Of a DNA stretch of 19,022 nt, positions 8,113 to 13,893 are shown one piece after another. The notes under the pieces were generated by a model, which saw only the letters and a list, made by a program, of their open reading frames with translations, searched no databases and was not told where the DNA came from. Each line of letters starts with the position of its first letter. Position 1 is the stretch's first letter. This stretch comes from an uncultured Campylobacter sp. (GTDB taxonomy: Bacteria > Campylobacterota > Campylobacteria > Campylobacterales > Campylobacteraceae): positions 1 to 19,022 of the forward strand of contig NZ_CALJPG010000029.1 in the NCBI RefSeq assembly GCF_937980635.1. The letters run 5' to 3'. A program made the position numbers and the translations under genes.

Positions 8113-9026
8113 AGCAGATCACCGATCTTTAGCCGTTTGCCGTTTAGATATGCGCTAGCGTCCACGGGCTTTTTGCCTGGCTCTTGCACCTTCATGATCT
8201 TAACAGCGCCCTCGCCGCAAGAAACGCAAAAACTGGGCTTATCAATGTGTAGAATTTCGCCCGCGCGTTCAAATTTACGCCCGCAAAATTCGCGCAAAAG
8301 CTCTAGTTCTAAAATTTTTAGCCCGCTAGCTAGATATATCCCCGGCCAGGGCGTTAGCGCGCGAAATTTATTATAAATTTGCCGTGCGCTTTCCTCAAAG
8401 CTAAAAAGCCCGTCTGATTTGCTTATTTTTTTGCAGTGCGTAGCCTGCGCGCCCTCTTGCTTTAGCGGCGTTAATTTTGCAAAATTTCGCAGCGTTTTTA
8501 CGATCAGCTCGCCCGCCAGATTCCCTAGCTCATCAAACAGCTGTGCCGCCGTTTTATCCTCGCAAGGCGTGTAGGCAAAATCAAGCATATCGCCCGTGTC
8601 AAGCCCCGCGTCCATTAACATCGCCGTTACGCCCGTCTGCTTTTCGCCCGCCAAGATCGCGCTTTGAATGGGGCTTGCGCCGCGGTATTTAGGCAGGATC
8701 GAAGCGTGTAGATTTATGCAAGGCGCGATATCAAGGACGGCCTGCGGTAAAATTTTACCGTATGCGGCAACCACGATGAAATCGGGCTTTAGCTCTTTTA
8801 TCTGCGCTCGGGCCGCTTCGTCTTTTAAACTCGCTGGCTGAAAGATCGGCACGGCGGGCAGATGTTGCTGCGCGTAAACTTTAACCTCGCTAGGCGTTAA
8901 AATTTGCTTCCTACCGACGGGTTTATCGGGCTGCGTAAAAACGGCCGCGATCTCAAATTTCGCCTCCGCAAGCGCGCGTAAAATTTTAGCCGCATACTCG
9001 GGCGTTCCCATAAAAACTATATTCAT
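8106..9026 (-). CDS. fmt: methionyl-tRNA formyltransferase
   Basis: Fmt transfers a formyl group from 10-formyl-tetrahydrofolate to initiator methionyl-tRNA in the cytoplasm. The 306-residue product starts MNIVFMGTPEYAAKIL. It has the folate-binding formyltransferase core with NLHASILPKYRGASPIQ, where N105 and H107 are the expected catalytic residues. GLDTGDM follows, with D143 as the third. The C-terminal OB-like domain for tRNA binding covers about residues 205-306. The ATG at 9026 is preceded by AAAGGA. In C. jejuni, fmt also lies next to birA, but with proB on its other side; here an EF-hand gene takes that place. Confidence 0.96.
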   Translation of the reverse strand: MNIVFMGTPEYAAKILRALAEAKFEIAAVFTQPDKPVGRKQILTPSEVKVYAQQHLPAVPIFQPASLKDEAARAQIKELKPDFIVVAAYGKILPQAVLDIAPCINLHASILPKYRGASPIQSAILAGEKQTGVTAMLMDAGLDTGDMLDFAYTPCEDKTAAQLFDELGNLAGELIVKTLRNFAKLTPLKQEGAQATHCKKISKSDGLFSFEESARQIYNKFRALTPWPGIYLASGLKILELELLREFCGRKFERAGEILHIDKPSFCVSCGEGAVKIMKVQEPGKKPVDASAYLNGKRLKIGDLLC

Positions 9027-9212
9027 TCTTTTCCTTTAAATTTAGCCAAATCACGGCGCGAGCGATCATGCAGGCACCAATCGTGCTCGAAACAAATTTT
9101 ACGCAAACCGCGGAGTAAAACCGGTTCGTACCCGCTCGCGGGAAGTAAAATTTATACGCATCGCACAAACCAAACCCCGCGCAAAAGGCCGTATCATTGC
9201 CGTTTTTCGCGC

Positions 9213-9554
9213 TTATTTGACGGCGGATTGATTTTTATCCTCGAATCCGTCCGGCCAAGGCCAAAAAGCGCACGGATCTTCGGACCAATAAATCTTTGCA
9301 GACGATTTCGCTCCCAGCTCATCAAGGCTAATCTTGCCGTCACGATTAGCGTCCAACCTCTTAAATTCCGAGCCTGAGCGCAGATTTAGCTCTACTCTCA
9401 GCCCAGACGGCACCTCGCTCGCCATCCACTCCTGCAAGCTCAGCGCACCGTCGTTATCTTTGTCATTAAACTCCATAAAATTCGGCACCGGATCGGCGGG
9501 ATCGCAACCGTATGCGCCGAAACATAACAGCGCAAGTATAAAAATTTTATTCAT
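9213..9554 (-). CDS. small exported EF-hand protein, possible lipoprotein
   Basis: The 113-residue product has a hydrophobic N-terminus ending AYGC (Cys17), a poor but possible lipobox; otherwise it is a cleavable signal peptide. Two canonical 12-residue EF-hand loops follow: DKDNDGALSLQE (residues 31-42) and DANRDGKISLDE (68-79). Each has acidic or Asn ligands at positions 1, 3 and 5, Gly at 6, and Glu at 12, so calcium binding is likely. The tail is aromatic and holds a second mature Cys (DPCAFWPWPDGF). The ATG at 9554 has AAGAAGG four bases upstream. The role is unknown. It lies between obgE and fmt, where C. jejuni has proB. It is probably periplasmic or attached to a membrane. Confidence 0.85.
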   Translation of the reverse strand: MNKIFILALLCFGAYGCDPADPVPNFMEFNDKDNDGALSLQEWMASEVPSGLRVELNLRSGSEFKRLDANRDGKISLDELGAKSSAKIYWSEDPCAFWPWPDGFEDKNQSAVK

Positions 9555-9680
9555 TTTGCCTTCTTAAATTTTATCTTTTTGCGGCGTTTGCGAGCGATAA
9601 ACATAAAATTTACCCACATATTCGGACGCGCTTAAGGCCTGTGTTCGCAAAAGCCCTCTGCAGCGCGGCTTTAGCGCAAC

Positions 9681-10736
9681 CTACAGCTCCTTTTTAAGCA
9701 GCTCAAGCAGGTTAAATTTTAGCTCGTTTATATTTTGTCCCGTCGCCGAGGAGATCGGCATCACAAAAAACGGCTTAGAGGCGTCAAGCTCATAAATATC
9801 TTGTTTAAATTTCATCTCGCCAGCCGTGCCCGCAAATCCCAAATGCGACAAAAACGCGTCAAATTTTTCCTGCAAATTTTCGGCCGCGTCCGCGCGAGTT
9901 AATGCGATCGCGTAGTCTCTTTTTGCTAGCTCGCCGGAAAATTTCGCCGTCTCGGCCCGCAGCGCGTCAAACTGCTCCTCAAGGCTGCGGTAGTTTGCAA
10001 GATCGAGCATAAAAAGTAAAATTTTAGTGCGCTCGACATGTTTTAAAAACTGCACGCCAAGCCCGCGCCCTTCGCTTGCGCCCTCGATGATGCCAGGGAT
10101 ATCGGCCATGACAAAGCCGCTGTATTCGTCAACCTCGACGAGACCGAGCTTTGGCGTGAGCGTGGTAAACTCGTAGTTTGCGATCTGGGGTTTGGCGTTT
10201 GAGACGGTCGAGATTAGCGTGCTTTTGCCCACGTTTGGAAAGCCTACGAGCCCAACGTCTGCGATGAGTTTTAGCTCCAAGCGCACCTCGCGCGTCTGCC
10301 CCTCTAGGCCTTTTTGCGCGTATTCGGGGGCTTGATTAATCGAGCTTTTAAAGTGCACGTTGCCAAGCCCGCCTTTGCCGCCTTTTAAAAACAGCCTCGT
10401 CTCGCCGTCATTTAGCATATCAAGCACCAGCTCGCCGCTATCCTCGTCGTAAACGCTGGTGCCGGGAGGGACGATGAGATAGAGATCCTCACCGCTTTTG
10501 CCGGTCTTTTTGCGACCCTCGCCGGGCGCGCCGTTTTGCGCTTTAAACTCCCGCTTGCCCTTGTAGGATGAGAGGGTGTGGGAGTTCTTATCTACTTTGA
10601 AATACACGTCGCCGCCGTCGCCACCGTCGCCACCGTCGGGACCGCCTGAGATGACGAATTTTTCGCGGCGGAAGCTGACGCAACCTGCGCCGCCGCCCCC
10701 TGATTTGACGCTAAGCTTTACGCTGTCTATGAACAT
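9681..10736 (-). CDS. obgE: ribosome assembly GTPase Obg/CgtA
   Basis: Obg is a GTPase that binds the large ribosomal subunit during assembly and links it to stress signalling. I place the start at the ATG at 10736 (351 residues, MFIDSVKLSVKSGGGGAGCVSFRREKF), since it has AAGGA 5 bases upstream; an upstream start at 10772 would add 12 unrelated residues. The glycine-rich Obg fold covers about residues 1-158. The G domain has G1 GFPNVGKS (165-172), switch I TTLTP (191-195), G3 DIPG (212-215), and G5 SSATG (329-333). G4 reads TRAD (280-283) where NKxD is usual. It lies downstream of rpmA but has its own -10 box after the rpmA terminator. Confidence 0.96.
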   Translation of the reverse strand: MFIDSVKLSVKSGGGGAGCVSFRREKFVISGGPDGGDGGDGGDVYFKVDKNSHTLSSYKGKREFKAQNGAPGEGRKKTGKSGEDLYLIVPPGTSVYDEDSGELVLDMLNDGETRLFLKGGKGGLGNVHFKSSINQAPEYAQKGLEGQTREVRLELKLIADVGLVGFPNVGKSTLISTVSNAKPQIANYEFTTLTPKLGLVEVDEYSGFVMADIPGIIEGASEGRGLGVQFLKHVERTKILLFMLDLANYRSLEEQFDALRAETAKFSGELAKRDYAIALTRADAAENLQEKFDAFLSHLGFAGTAGEMKFKQDIYELDASKPFFVMPISSATGQNINELKFNLLELLKKEL

Positions 10737-10761
10737 AGCTATCCTTAAATTTAAAACGGCA

Positions 10762-10767
10762 ATTATA
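10762..10767 (-). promoter_or_regulatory. -10 element for obgE
   Basis: The minus strand reads GGCTATAATTG, with a perfect TATAAT 26 bases before the obgE ATG. It lies just downstream of the rpmA terminator, so obgE can be transcribed on its own. The -35 region is AT-rich without a consensus, as is usual in Campylobacter. Confidence 0.6.
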
Positions 10768-10802
10768 GCCAAATGAGTTGAAGATAATTTTTAAACGGAT
10801 GA

Positions 10803-10828
10803 AATTTAAAAGAGGGGCTTGCGCCCCC
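10803..10828 (-). terminator. rpmA: intrinsic terminator after rpmA
   Basis: Eighteen bases after the rpmA stop, the minus strand reads GGGGC-GCAA-GCCCC followed by TCTTTTAAATTT. This is a 5-bp all-GC stem with a GNRA tetraloop and a U-rich tail. It separates rplU-rpmA from obgE. Confidence 0.75.
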
Positions 10829-10845
10829 GAAGATTTTAGCGGTAA

Positions 10846-11103
10846 TTACGCGGCTGGATAAACCGACACTTTTTTGCGGTTTTTGTCTTTTCGCTCAAAT
10901 TTTACGACGCCGTCGATCAACGCGAAAATCGTGTGATCGCTACCCATGCCTACGTTGCAACCCGGGTGCGTCGCAGTGCCGCGCTGGCGGATAATGATGT
11001 TGCCCGCGCGAACGAACTCGCCGCCGAATTTTTTGACGCCTAAGCGGCGTCCAATGGAATCTCTATTATTTTGGGTTGAGCCTTGACCTTTTTTGTGTGC
11101 CAT
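10846..11103 (-). CDS. rpmA: 50S ribosomal protein L27
   Basis: L27 lies near the peptidyl transferase centre of the large subunit. The 85-residue product begins MAHKKGQGSTQNNRDSIGRRLGVKKFGGE, the hallmark L27 sequence with its flexible N-terminal tail. It contains RQRGTATHPGCNVGMGSDHTIFAL. There is no Firmicute-type cleavable N-terminal extension. It follows rplU by 10 bases with a purine-rich ribosome-binding site (AAAGGATAGGAA), and ends 18 bases before a strong terminator. Confidence 0.97.
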   Translation of the reverse strand: MAHKKGQGSTQNNRDSIGRRLGVKKFGGEFVRAGNIIIRQRGTATHPGCNVGMGSDHTIFALIDGVVKFERKDKNRKKVSVYPAA

Positions 11104-11113
11104 TTCCTATCCT

Positions 11114-11422
11114 TTATGCATTAATCGAAACGACTTTGACGCGGGTGTATTGGCGTCTGAAGCCACGTTTTACTTTTGAATCTTTGCGTCTGCGTTTTTT
11201 GAAGATAACGACTTTTTTATCCTTGCCTTCGCAAACGACCTCCAAAACCACCTTGGCACCCTTTACAAACGGTGCTCCTACCTTTAACTCGCCGTCATTT
11301 AGCGCTAAAACTTCGCTAAGCTCGAGCTTTGCTTTCGGCTCTGCATTAAAATGGTCTAAATTTAGGTAGTTGCCCTCTTCGACCTTATACTGCTTGCCGC
11401 CGTGTTTGATGATAGCATACAT
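11114..11422 (-). CDS. rplU: 50S ribosomal protein L21
   Basis: L21 binds 23S rRNA in the large subunit. The start at 11422 gives 102 residues, MYAIIKHGGKQYKVEEGNYLNLD, the standard L21 opening and length. It ends with the basic FKKRRRKDSKVKRGFRRQYTRVKV segment. The longer frame from 11503 adds 27 residues unlike the family and is rejected. AAAGGA lies about 7 bases upstream of the chosen ATG. The gene heads the rplU-rpmA pair and is divergent from the lipoprotein gene at 11643. Confidence 0.96.
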   Translation of the reverse strand: MYAIIKHGGKQYKVEEGNYLNLDHFNAEPKAKLELSEVLALNDGELKVGAPFVKGAKVVLEVVCEGKDKKVVIFKKRRRKDSKVKRGFRRQYTRVKVVSINA

Positions 11423-11504
11423 CAAAAATCCTTTAAAATTTGGTAGCCAAAAAGGCATTTGCCATGCAAAATTTAAAAGCCCGTTTGGTATGAAATGTTG
11501 CAAT

Positions 11505-11510
11505 ATTATC
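11505..11510 (-). promoter_or_regulatory. weak candidate -10 for rplU-rpmA
   Basis: The minus strand reads GAGATAATATTG about 85 bases before rplU, giving GATAAT, one mismatch from consensus. It lies in the divergent gap between rplU and the plus-strand lipoprotein gene, where a promoter is required. The call rests on sequence likeness only. Confidence 0.35.
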
Positions 11511-11608
11511 TCAAATTTTATAAATTCCTACTGAAACGCCTCGCAAAATTCCTACGAAATTTCAAATTTCAAGGGCTCGGATTTATTTTAAACTAAAGAT
11601 AAATGTGC

Positions 11609-11614
11609 TACTAT
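11609..11614 (+). promoter_or_regulatory. weak candidate -10 for the lipoprotein gene
   Basis: TGCTACTATCG on the plus strand contains TACTAT, a near match to TATAAT, 29 bases before the ATG at 11643. The gap upstream is AT-rich and divergent from rplU. There is no clear -35. Confidence 0.35.
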
Positions 11615-11642
11615 CGCAACGAAATTTTTGAAGGAGAATTTT

Positions 11643-12071
11643 ATGAGAAATTTAATAGCTGCGCTCGTAGCAGCGGTATTTTTTATCGGTTGTTCCAACT
11701 GGAATATATCCAACGAACCAAGCGGAGTACGCAATCAAACAAAATCCCAAAGCAGCAAAACAAATATCGGCGGCGTAAATGATAAAGTCCAAGAGGTTTC
11801 CACCGCAGGCACCACCGATATGGTCGAAACGACCTTGCCCGATAGCACAGGTATGACTAATGCGCCGAAAGACCGCAGCGATGCATTTCATATCAATCAA
11901 GTAATTTCTGCGTGGAATAAACAGCCAGACTCCATCAAAACAACCGAAGACAATGGCAATATCTACACCTGGAAAAACTATAAGCCAGGCTGCGACGTAT
12001 CACTTACCAGCGACTCGGAAGGCTACGTATCAAAATCCGCTATCAAATCAGCACTCTCTCAGTGCCTATAA
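11643..12071 (+). CDS. small putative lipoprotein of unknown function
   Basis: I choose the ATG at 11643 (142 residues) because a consensus AAGGAG lies 6 bases upstream; a TTG at 11628 would begin before this site. The N-terminus MRNLIAALVAAVFFIGCSN is a lipoprotein-type signal with Cys17 as the likely lipidated residue. About residues 20-80 are a Ser/Thr/Asn-rich linker. The C-terminal 60 residues (QVISAWNKQPDSI, then DNGNIYTWKNY, then two Cys at 117 and 141) loosely resemble small BamE-like domains with a W..P....G....Y pattern. That is a weak impression only. It stands alone on the plus strand, between rplU and the DUF411 gene. The function is unknown. Confidence 0.85.
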   Translation: MRNLIAALVAAVFFIGCSNWNISNEPSGVRNQTKSQSSKTNIGGVNDKVQEVSTAGTTDMVETTLPDSTGMTNAPKDRSDAFHINQVISAWNKQPDSIKTTEDNGNIYTWKNYKPGCDVSLTSDSEGYVSKSAIKSALSQCL

Positions 12072-12087
12072 CCAACTTATCCGCGAC

Positions 12088-12119
12088 GCCGAAATTTTAA
12101 AATTTCGTAAAATTTCGGC
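12088..12119 (+). terminator. 32-base hairpin after the lipoprotein gene
   Basis: There is a perfect inverted repeat 16 bases after the lipoprotein stop: arms GCCGAAATTTTA and TAAAATTTCGGC (12 bp each) around an 8-base loop. The tail is only TTACGAG, so it lacks a proper U-tract. It may be a weak terminator or an mRNA-stabilising structure. It contains the recurrent 14-base palindrome AAATTTTAAAATTT at 12092-12105. Confidence 0.55.
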
Positions 12120-12195
12120 TTACGAGCGGGTCTGCTTCGTCAAATTTAATCTTAGAGTTATATGGTTCGCTCTTAAAAATTTACTATACGTATTG

Positions 12196-12201
12196 TATAA
12201 T
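12196..12201 (+). promoter_or_regulatory. -10 element for the DUF411 gene
   Basis: The plus strand reads ATTGTATAATCG, a perfect TATAAT 28 bases before the ATG at 12230. The ribosome-binding site TGGAG lies at 12219-12223. The gene therefore has its own promoter and is not dependent on the lipoprotein gene upstream. Confidence 0.6.
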
Positions 12202-12229
12202 CGAGGACTTTTAATCACTGGAGTAAAAT

Positions 12230-12691
12230 ATGAAGAAAATTTTATTTGTAGGTGCGCTTTTAGCGGCATTAGGTAGCTATGCGGCGGCGAGCGAACATGT
12301 CAAGGTCTATCACGGCGAGAGTTGCGGCTGTTGTCACAACTGGGCAAAATACATGGAGCAAAACGGATTTGAAGTCGAGATGATTTCGCTGGCTGACGAG
12401 CCGCTTATCCAGAAGAAGAATGAGCTTGGGCTTCCGCTAGAGCTCGCTAGCTGCCACACCGCGATCATAGACGGATATGTAGTCGAAGGGCATATGCCAA
12501 TAGGCGAAATCCACACGTTACTAAAAAATAAGCCTAAAGACGTTATCGGCATAGCAGTACCTGGAATGCCGCTAGAAGCGCCAGGTATGGAGCAAGGCTC
12601 ACAGCCCGAGGTCTATGATGTGGTAGCGTTTAAAAAAGACGGCTCATATCAAAGCATTGCCACTTACAAAGGCAAAGAAAAAATCAAATAA
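12230..12691 (+). CDS. DUF411 periplasmic metal-binding protein
   Basis: The 153-residue product matches the DUF411 family, small exported proteins often found near copper-handling genes. A signal peptide covers residues 1-20 (MKKILFVGALLAALGSYAAA). The mature part has the family features in order: YHGESCGCCHNW (Cys32, Cys34, Cys35, His36), ASCHTAIIDGYVVEGHMP (Cys75, His76, His88), and GIAVPGMPLEAPGMEQG, where Met113 and Met120 are possible copper ligands. A thioredoxin-like fold is inferred for the family. The ATG has TGGAG 6 bases upstream. No copper exporter or oxidase lies beside it, so the link to copper is from the family and is not shown by context. Confidence 0.92.
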   Translation: MKKILFVGALLAALGSYAAASEHVKVYHGESCGCCHNWAKYMEQNGFEVEMISLADEPLIQKKNELGLPLELASCHTAIIDGYVVEGHMPIGEIHTLLKNKPKDVIGIAVPGMPLEAPGMEQGSQPEVYDVVAFKKDGSYQSIATYKGKEKIK

Positions 12692-12694
12692 TCC

Positions 12695-12710
12695 GCCGCT
12701 TTAAAGCGGC
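12695..12710 (+). terminator. 16-base perfect palindrome after the DUF411 gene
   Basis: GCCGCTTTAAAGCGGC lies 3 bases after the stop: a 6-bp GC-rich stem with a TTAA loop. The following AACTTACTTATT is only mildly U-rich, so it is a weak intrinsic terminator at best. Confidence 0.45.
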
Positions 12711-12853
12711 AACTTACTTATTAGCTCGCTAAAATTTGCCTATTTTATGGCTCGACGCAATTTACTTTAGCCGGCGAATGCTGCCACTATATGCAAAAAT
12801 GACGCGCAAATTAATTTCAAAAACTAGCATGATAAAGGAAATTAAAATTCGGA

Positions 12854-12927
12854 TGGATGGGCTAATAGGGGTCGAACCTATATTCACAAATCCAGAGTTT
12901 GTTGTCCTGCCATTAGACGATAGCCCA
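12854..12927 (-). tRNA. tRNA-Gln (anticodon CUG)
   Basis: The minus strand folds as a complete cloverleaf of 74 bases including an encoded CCA. The acceptor is TGGGCTA/TAGCCCA (7 bp, with a weak U-A first pair as in tRNA-Gln). The D stem is GTC/GAC with loop TAATGGCAG. The anticodon stem ACAAA/TTTGT has loop CTCTGGA, giving anticodon CUG for CAG codons. The variable loop is 4 bases, and the T stem ATAGG/CCTAT has loop TTCGACC. The discriminator base reads U, where the usual tRNA-Gln has a purine. It stands alone, convergent with the DUF411 gene, with its own promoter. Confidence 0.9.
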
Positions 12928-12940
12928 TTGCGGAAGCCGT

Positions 12941-12948
12941 ATTTTATA
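12941..12948 (-). promoter_or_regulatory. -10 element for tRNA-Gln
   Basis: The minus strand reads TATAAAAT, beginning 21 bases before the first base of the tRNA, in an AT-rich leader. The spacing allows a short 5' leader for RNase P to remove. Confidence 0.55.
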
Positions 12949-13110
12949 GAATTTTGCTTTAAAAAAGCATAAGAGCGGGCGGAATTTTAAAATTTCGTAA
13001 AATTTTAGATCAAATTTAAAGCCCTGCTGCGCCGAAACGATAAAATTCAAACGCAAAAGCTAACGCTGCTTTCATAGGCTTCGATAAAAGAATATGACTG
13101 CTCGCCGAGG

Positions 13111-13132
13111 AGCTAAATTTTAAAATTTGGCT
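13111..13132. repeat. near-palindrome with AAATTTTAAAATTT core
   Basis: Twenty-two bases with 11-base arms AGCTAAATTTT and AAAATTTGGCT differ from perfect symmetry at one position (a possible G-U pair). The 14-base core also occurs at 12092-12105 and 17073-17086, with close variants at 12983 and 7922. Confidence 0.6.
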
Positions 13133-13310
13133 AGTTTATCCTATATTTGCGCCTTTGTGAGCTATTTGTCGCAGGATGAAATTTTAGCGCATGAGCCCCA
13201 TATACTGTTTAGTGCTCACCGAGCGGGCGCGGCCTTAAATGCTATAAATCACACCGAAAATCCGCAGCGAGCATAATTGCGACTAAACCAGAATACAGCG
13301 CCAAAATAAG

Positions 13311-13367
13311 TATCAAATAGACTTGCGGCAAGATCGCACAAAAAGCCTATCAAATACTTGCCTCAAG
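13311..13367. repeat. short imperfect direct repeat
   Basis: TATCAAATA-GA-CTTGCGGCAAG (13311-13332) and TATCAAATA-CTTGCCTCAAG (13348-13367) are two copies separated by 15 bases. The first carries an internal inverted repeat, CTTGC/GCAAG. The function is unknown. Confidence 0.55.
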
Positions 13368-13510
13368 CGAAGCGTAGAATTTATCGCGATTAAGTGGAGT
13401 TTAACTAAAATCAAAGCCAAAATTTGAGCGCGAAGCTTGCATAAAATTTCTTGCAAAAGCCCTTTGCGGGCTCAAAAAACATTGCGAAATTACATAAAAT
13501 TTGACTACGG

Positions 13511-13670
13511 TGAAATTTTCTTATACATTGTGTTAATACAAACCGAAAGTGAATAGAACACAATTACTCGAGGTAGCAAAATTTTCCCATACGTCGTTAA
13601 TACCGAACATTGATAAATCAGACAAGCACTATGGACAAATTGAAATATTCCCGTACATTGTTAGTTCGGC
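13511..13670. repeat. degenerate tandem units of about 65 bp
   Basis: Three related segments start near 13511 (TGAAATTTTCTTATACATTG), 13577 (CAAAATTTTCCCATACGTCG) and 13641 (TGAAATATTCCCGTACATTG). Each continues with TTAATAC or a variant. They are spaced 66 and 64 bases apart. The first two differ by six changes in 20 bases, all transitions. The bases between the cores also show some likeness, so this looks like a decayed tandem duplication and not spacers between fixed repeats. Confidence 0.5.
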
Positions 13671-13893
13671 ATAGGCTATTTTGCCAGACCAGAGCAGAAA
13701 GATGCGAAATTTAACTCCGCGTATCGCTTGAACACTTAGAAGGCGCCTTGTCCCTCCAGCTAAATAACGCGGACATTTATATCGCGCGCTGTTTAAAATG
13801 CGAATAATTGGAATTTTAAATCTCGAGCGCGAATTCGCTTAAGTATTTGCAAAAATAGCGCATTGAAGCTATAAAAATTTCGCTCCGTCGCGC

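Larger units (their letters stand above)
12949..13893. other. about 945 bases without a convincing gene
   Basis: No frame on either strand has acceptable length, start and ribosome-binding site. The stretch holds a second copy of a 23-base AT-rich motif (12983-13005, also at 12093-12115), a near-palindrome at 13111-13132, a direct repeat at 13311-13367, and three degenerate units of about 65 bases between 13511 and 13670. I saw no rRNA, no further tRNA, and none of the signature sequences of RNase P RNA. It may be a decayed gene region at the junction of two conserved blocks. Confidence 0.6.

Noticed and set aside
12736..12972. 78-codon plus-strand frame over the tRNA
   Set aside because: It runs antisense through the tRNA-Gln gene, has no ribosome-binding site, and has no recognisable product.
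13242..13331. 29-residue hydrophobic frame on the minus strand (contains LILILALYSGLVAIMLAADF), like a small membrane toxin
   Set aside because: Only a TTG could start it, there is no Shine-Dalgarno, and no antisense RNA or antitoxin partner is visible; chance is the simpler explanation.
13456..13472. Hairpin AGCCC-TTTGC-GGGCT as a terminator for the phosphatase gene
   Set aside because: It lies over 420 bases after the stop, has only a 5-bp stem, and has a short U-tail on the minus strand; too weak to annotate.
13511..13730. CRISPR-like spacing of 64-66 bases
   Set aside because: The repeats differ at many positions, the spacers resemble each other, no cas gene is near, and the core does not resemble known Campylobacter repeats.
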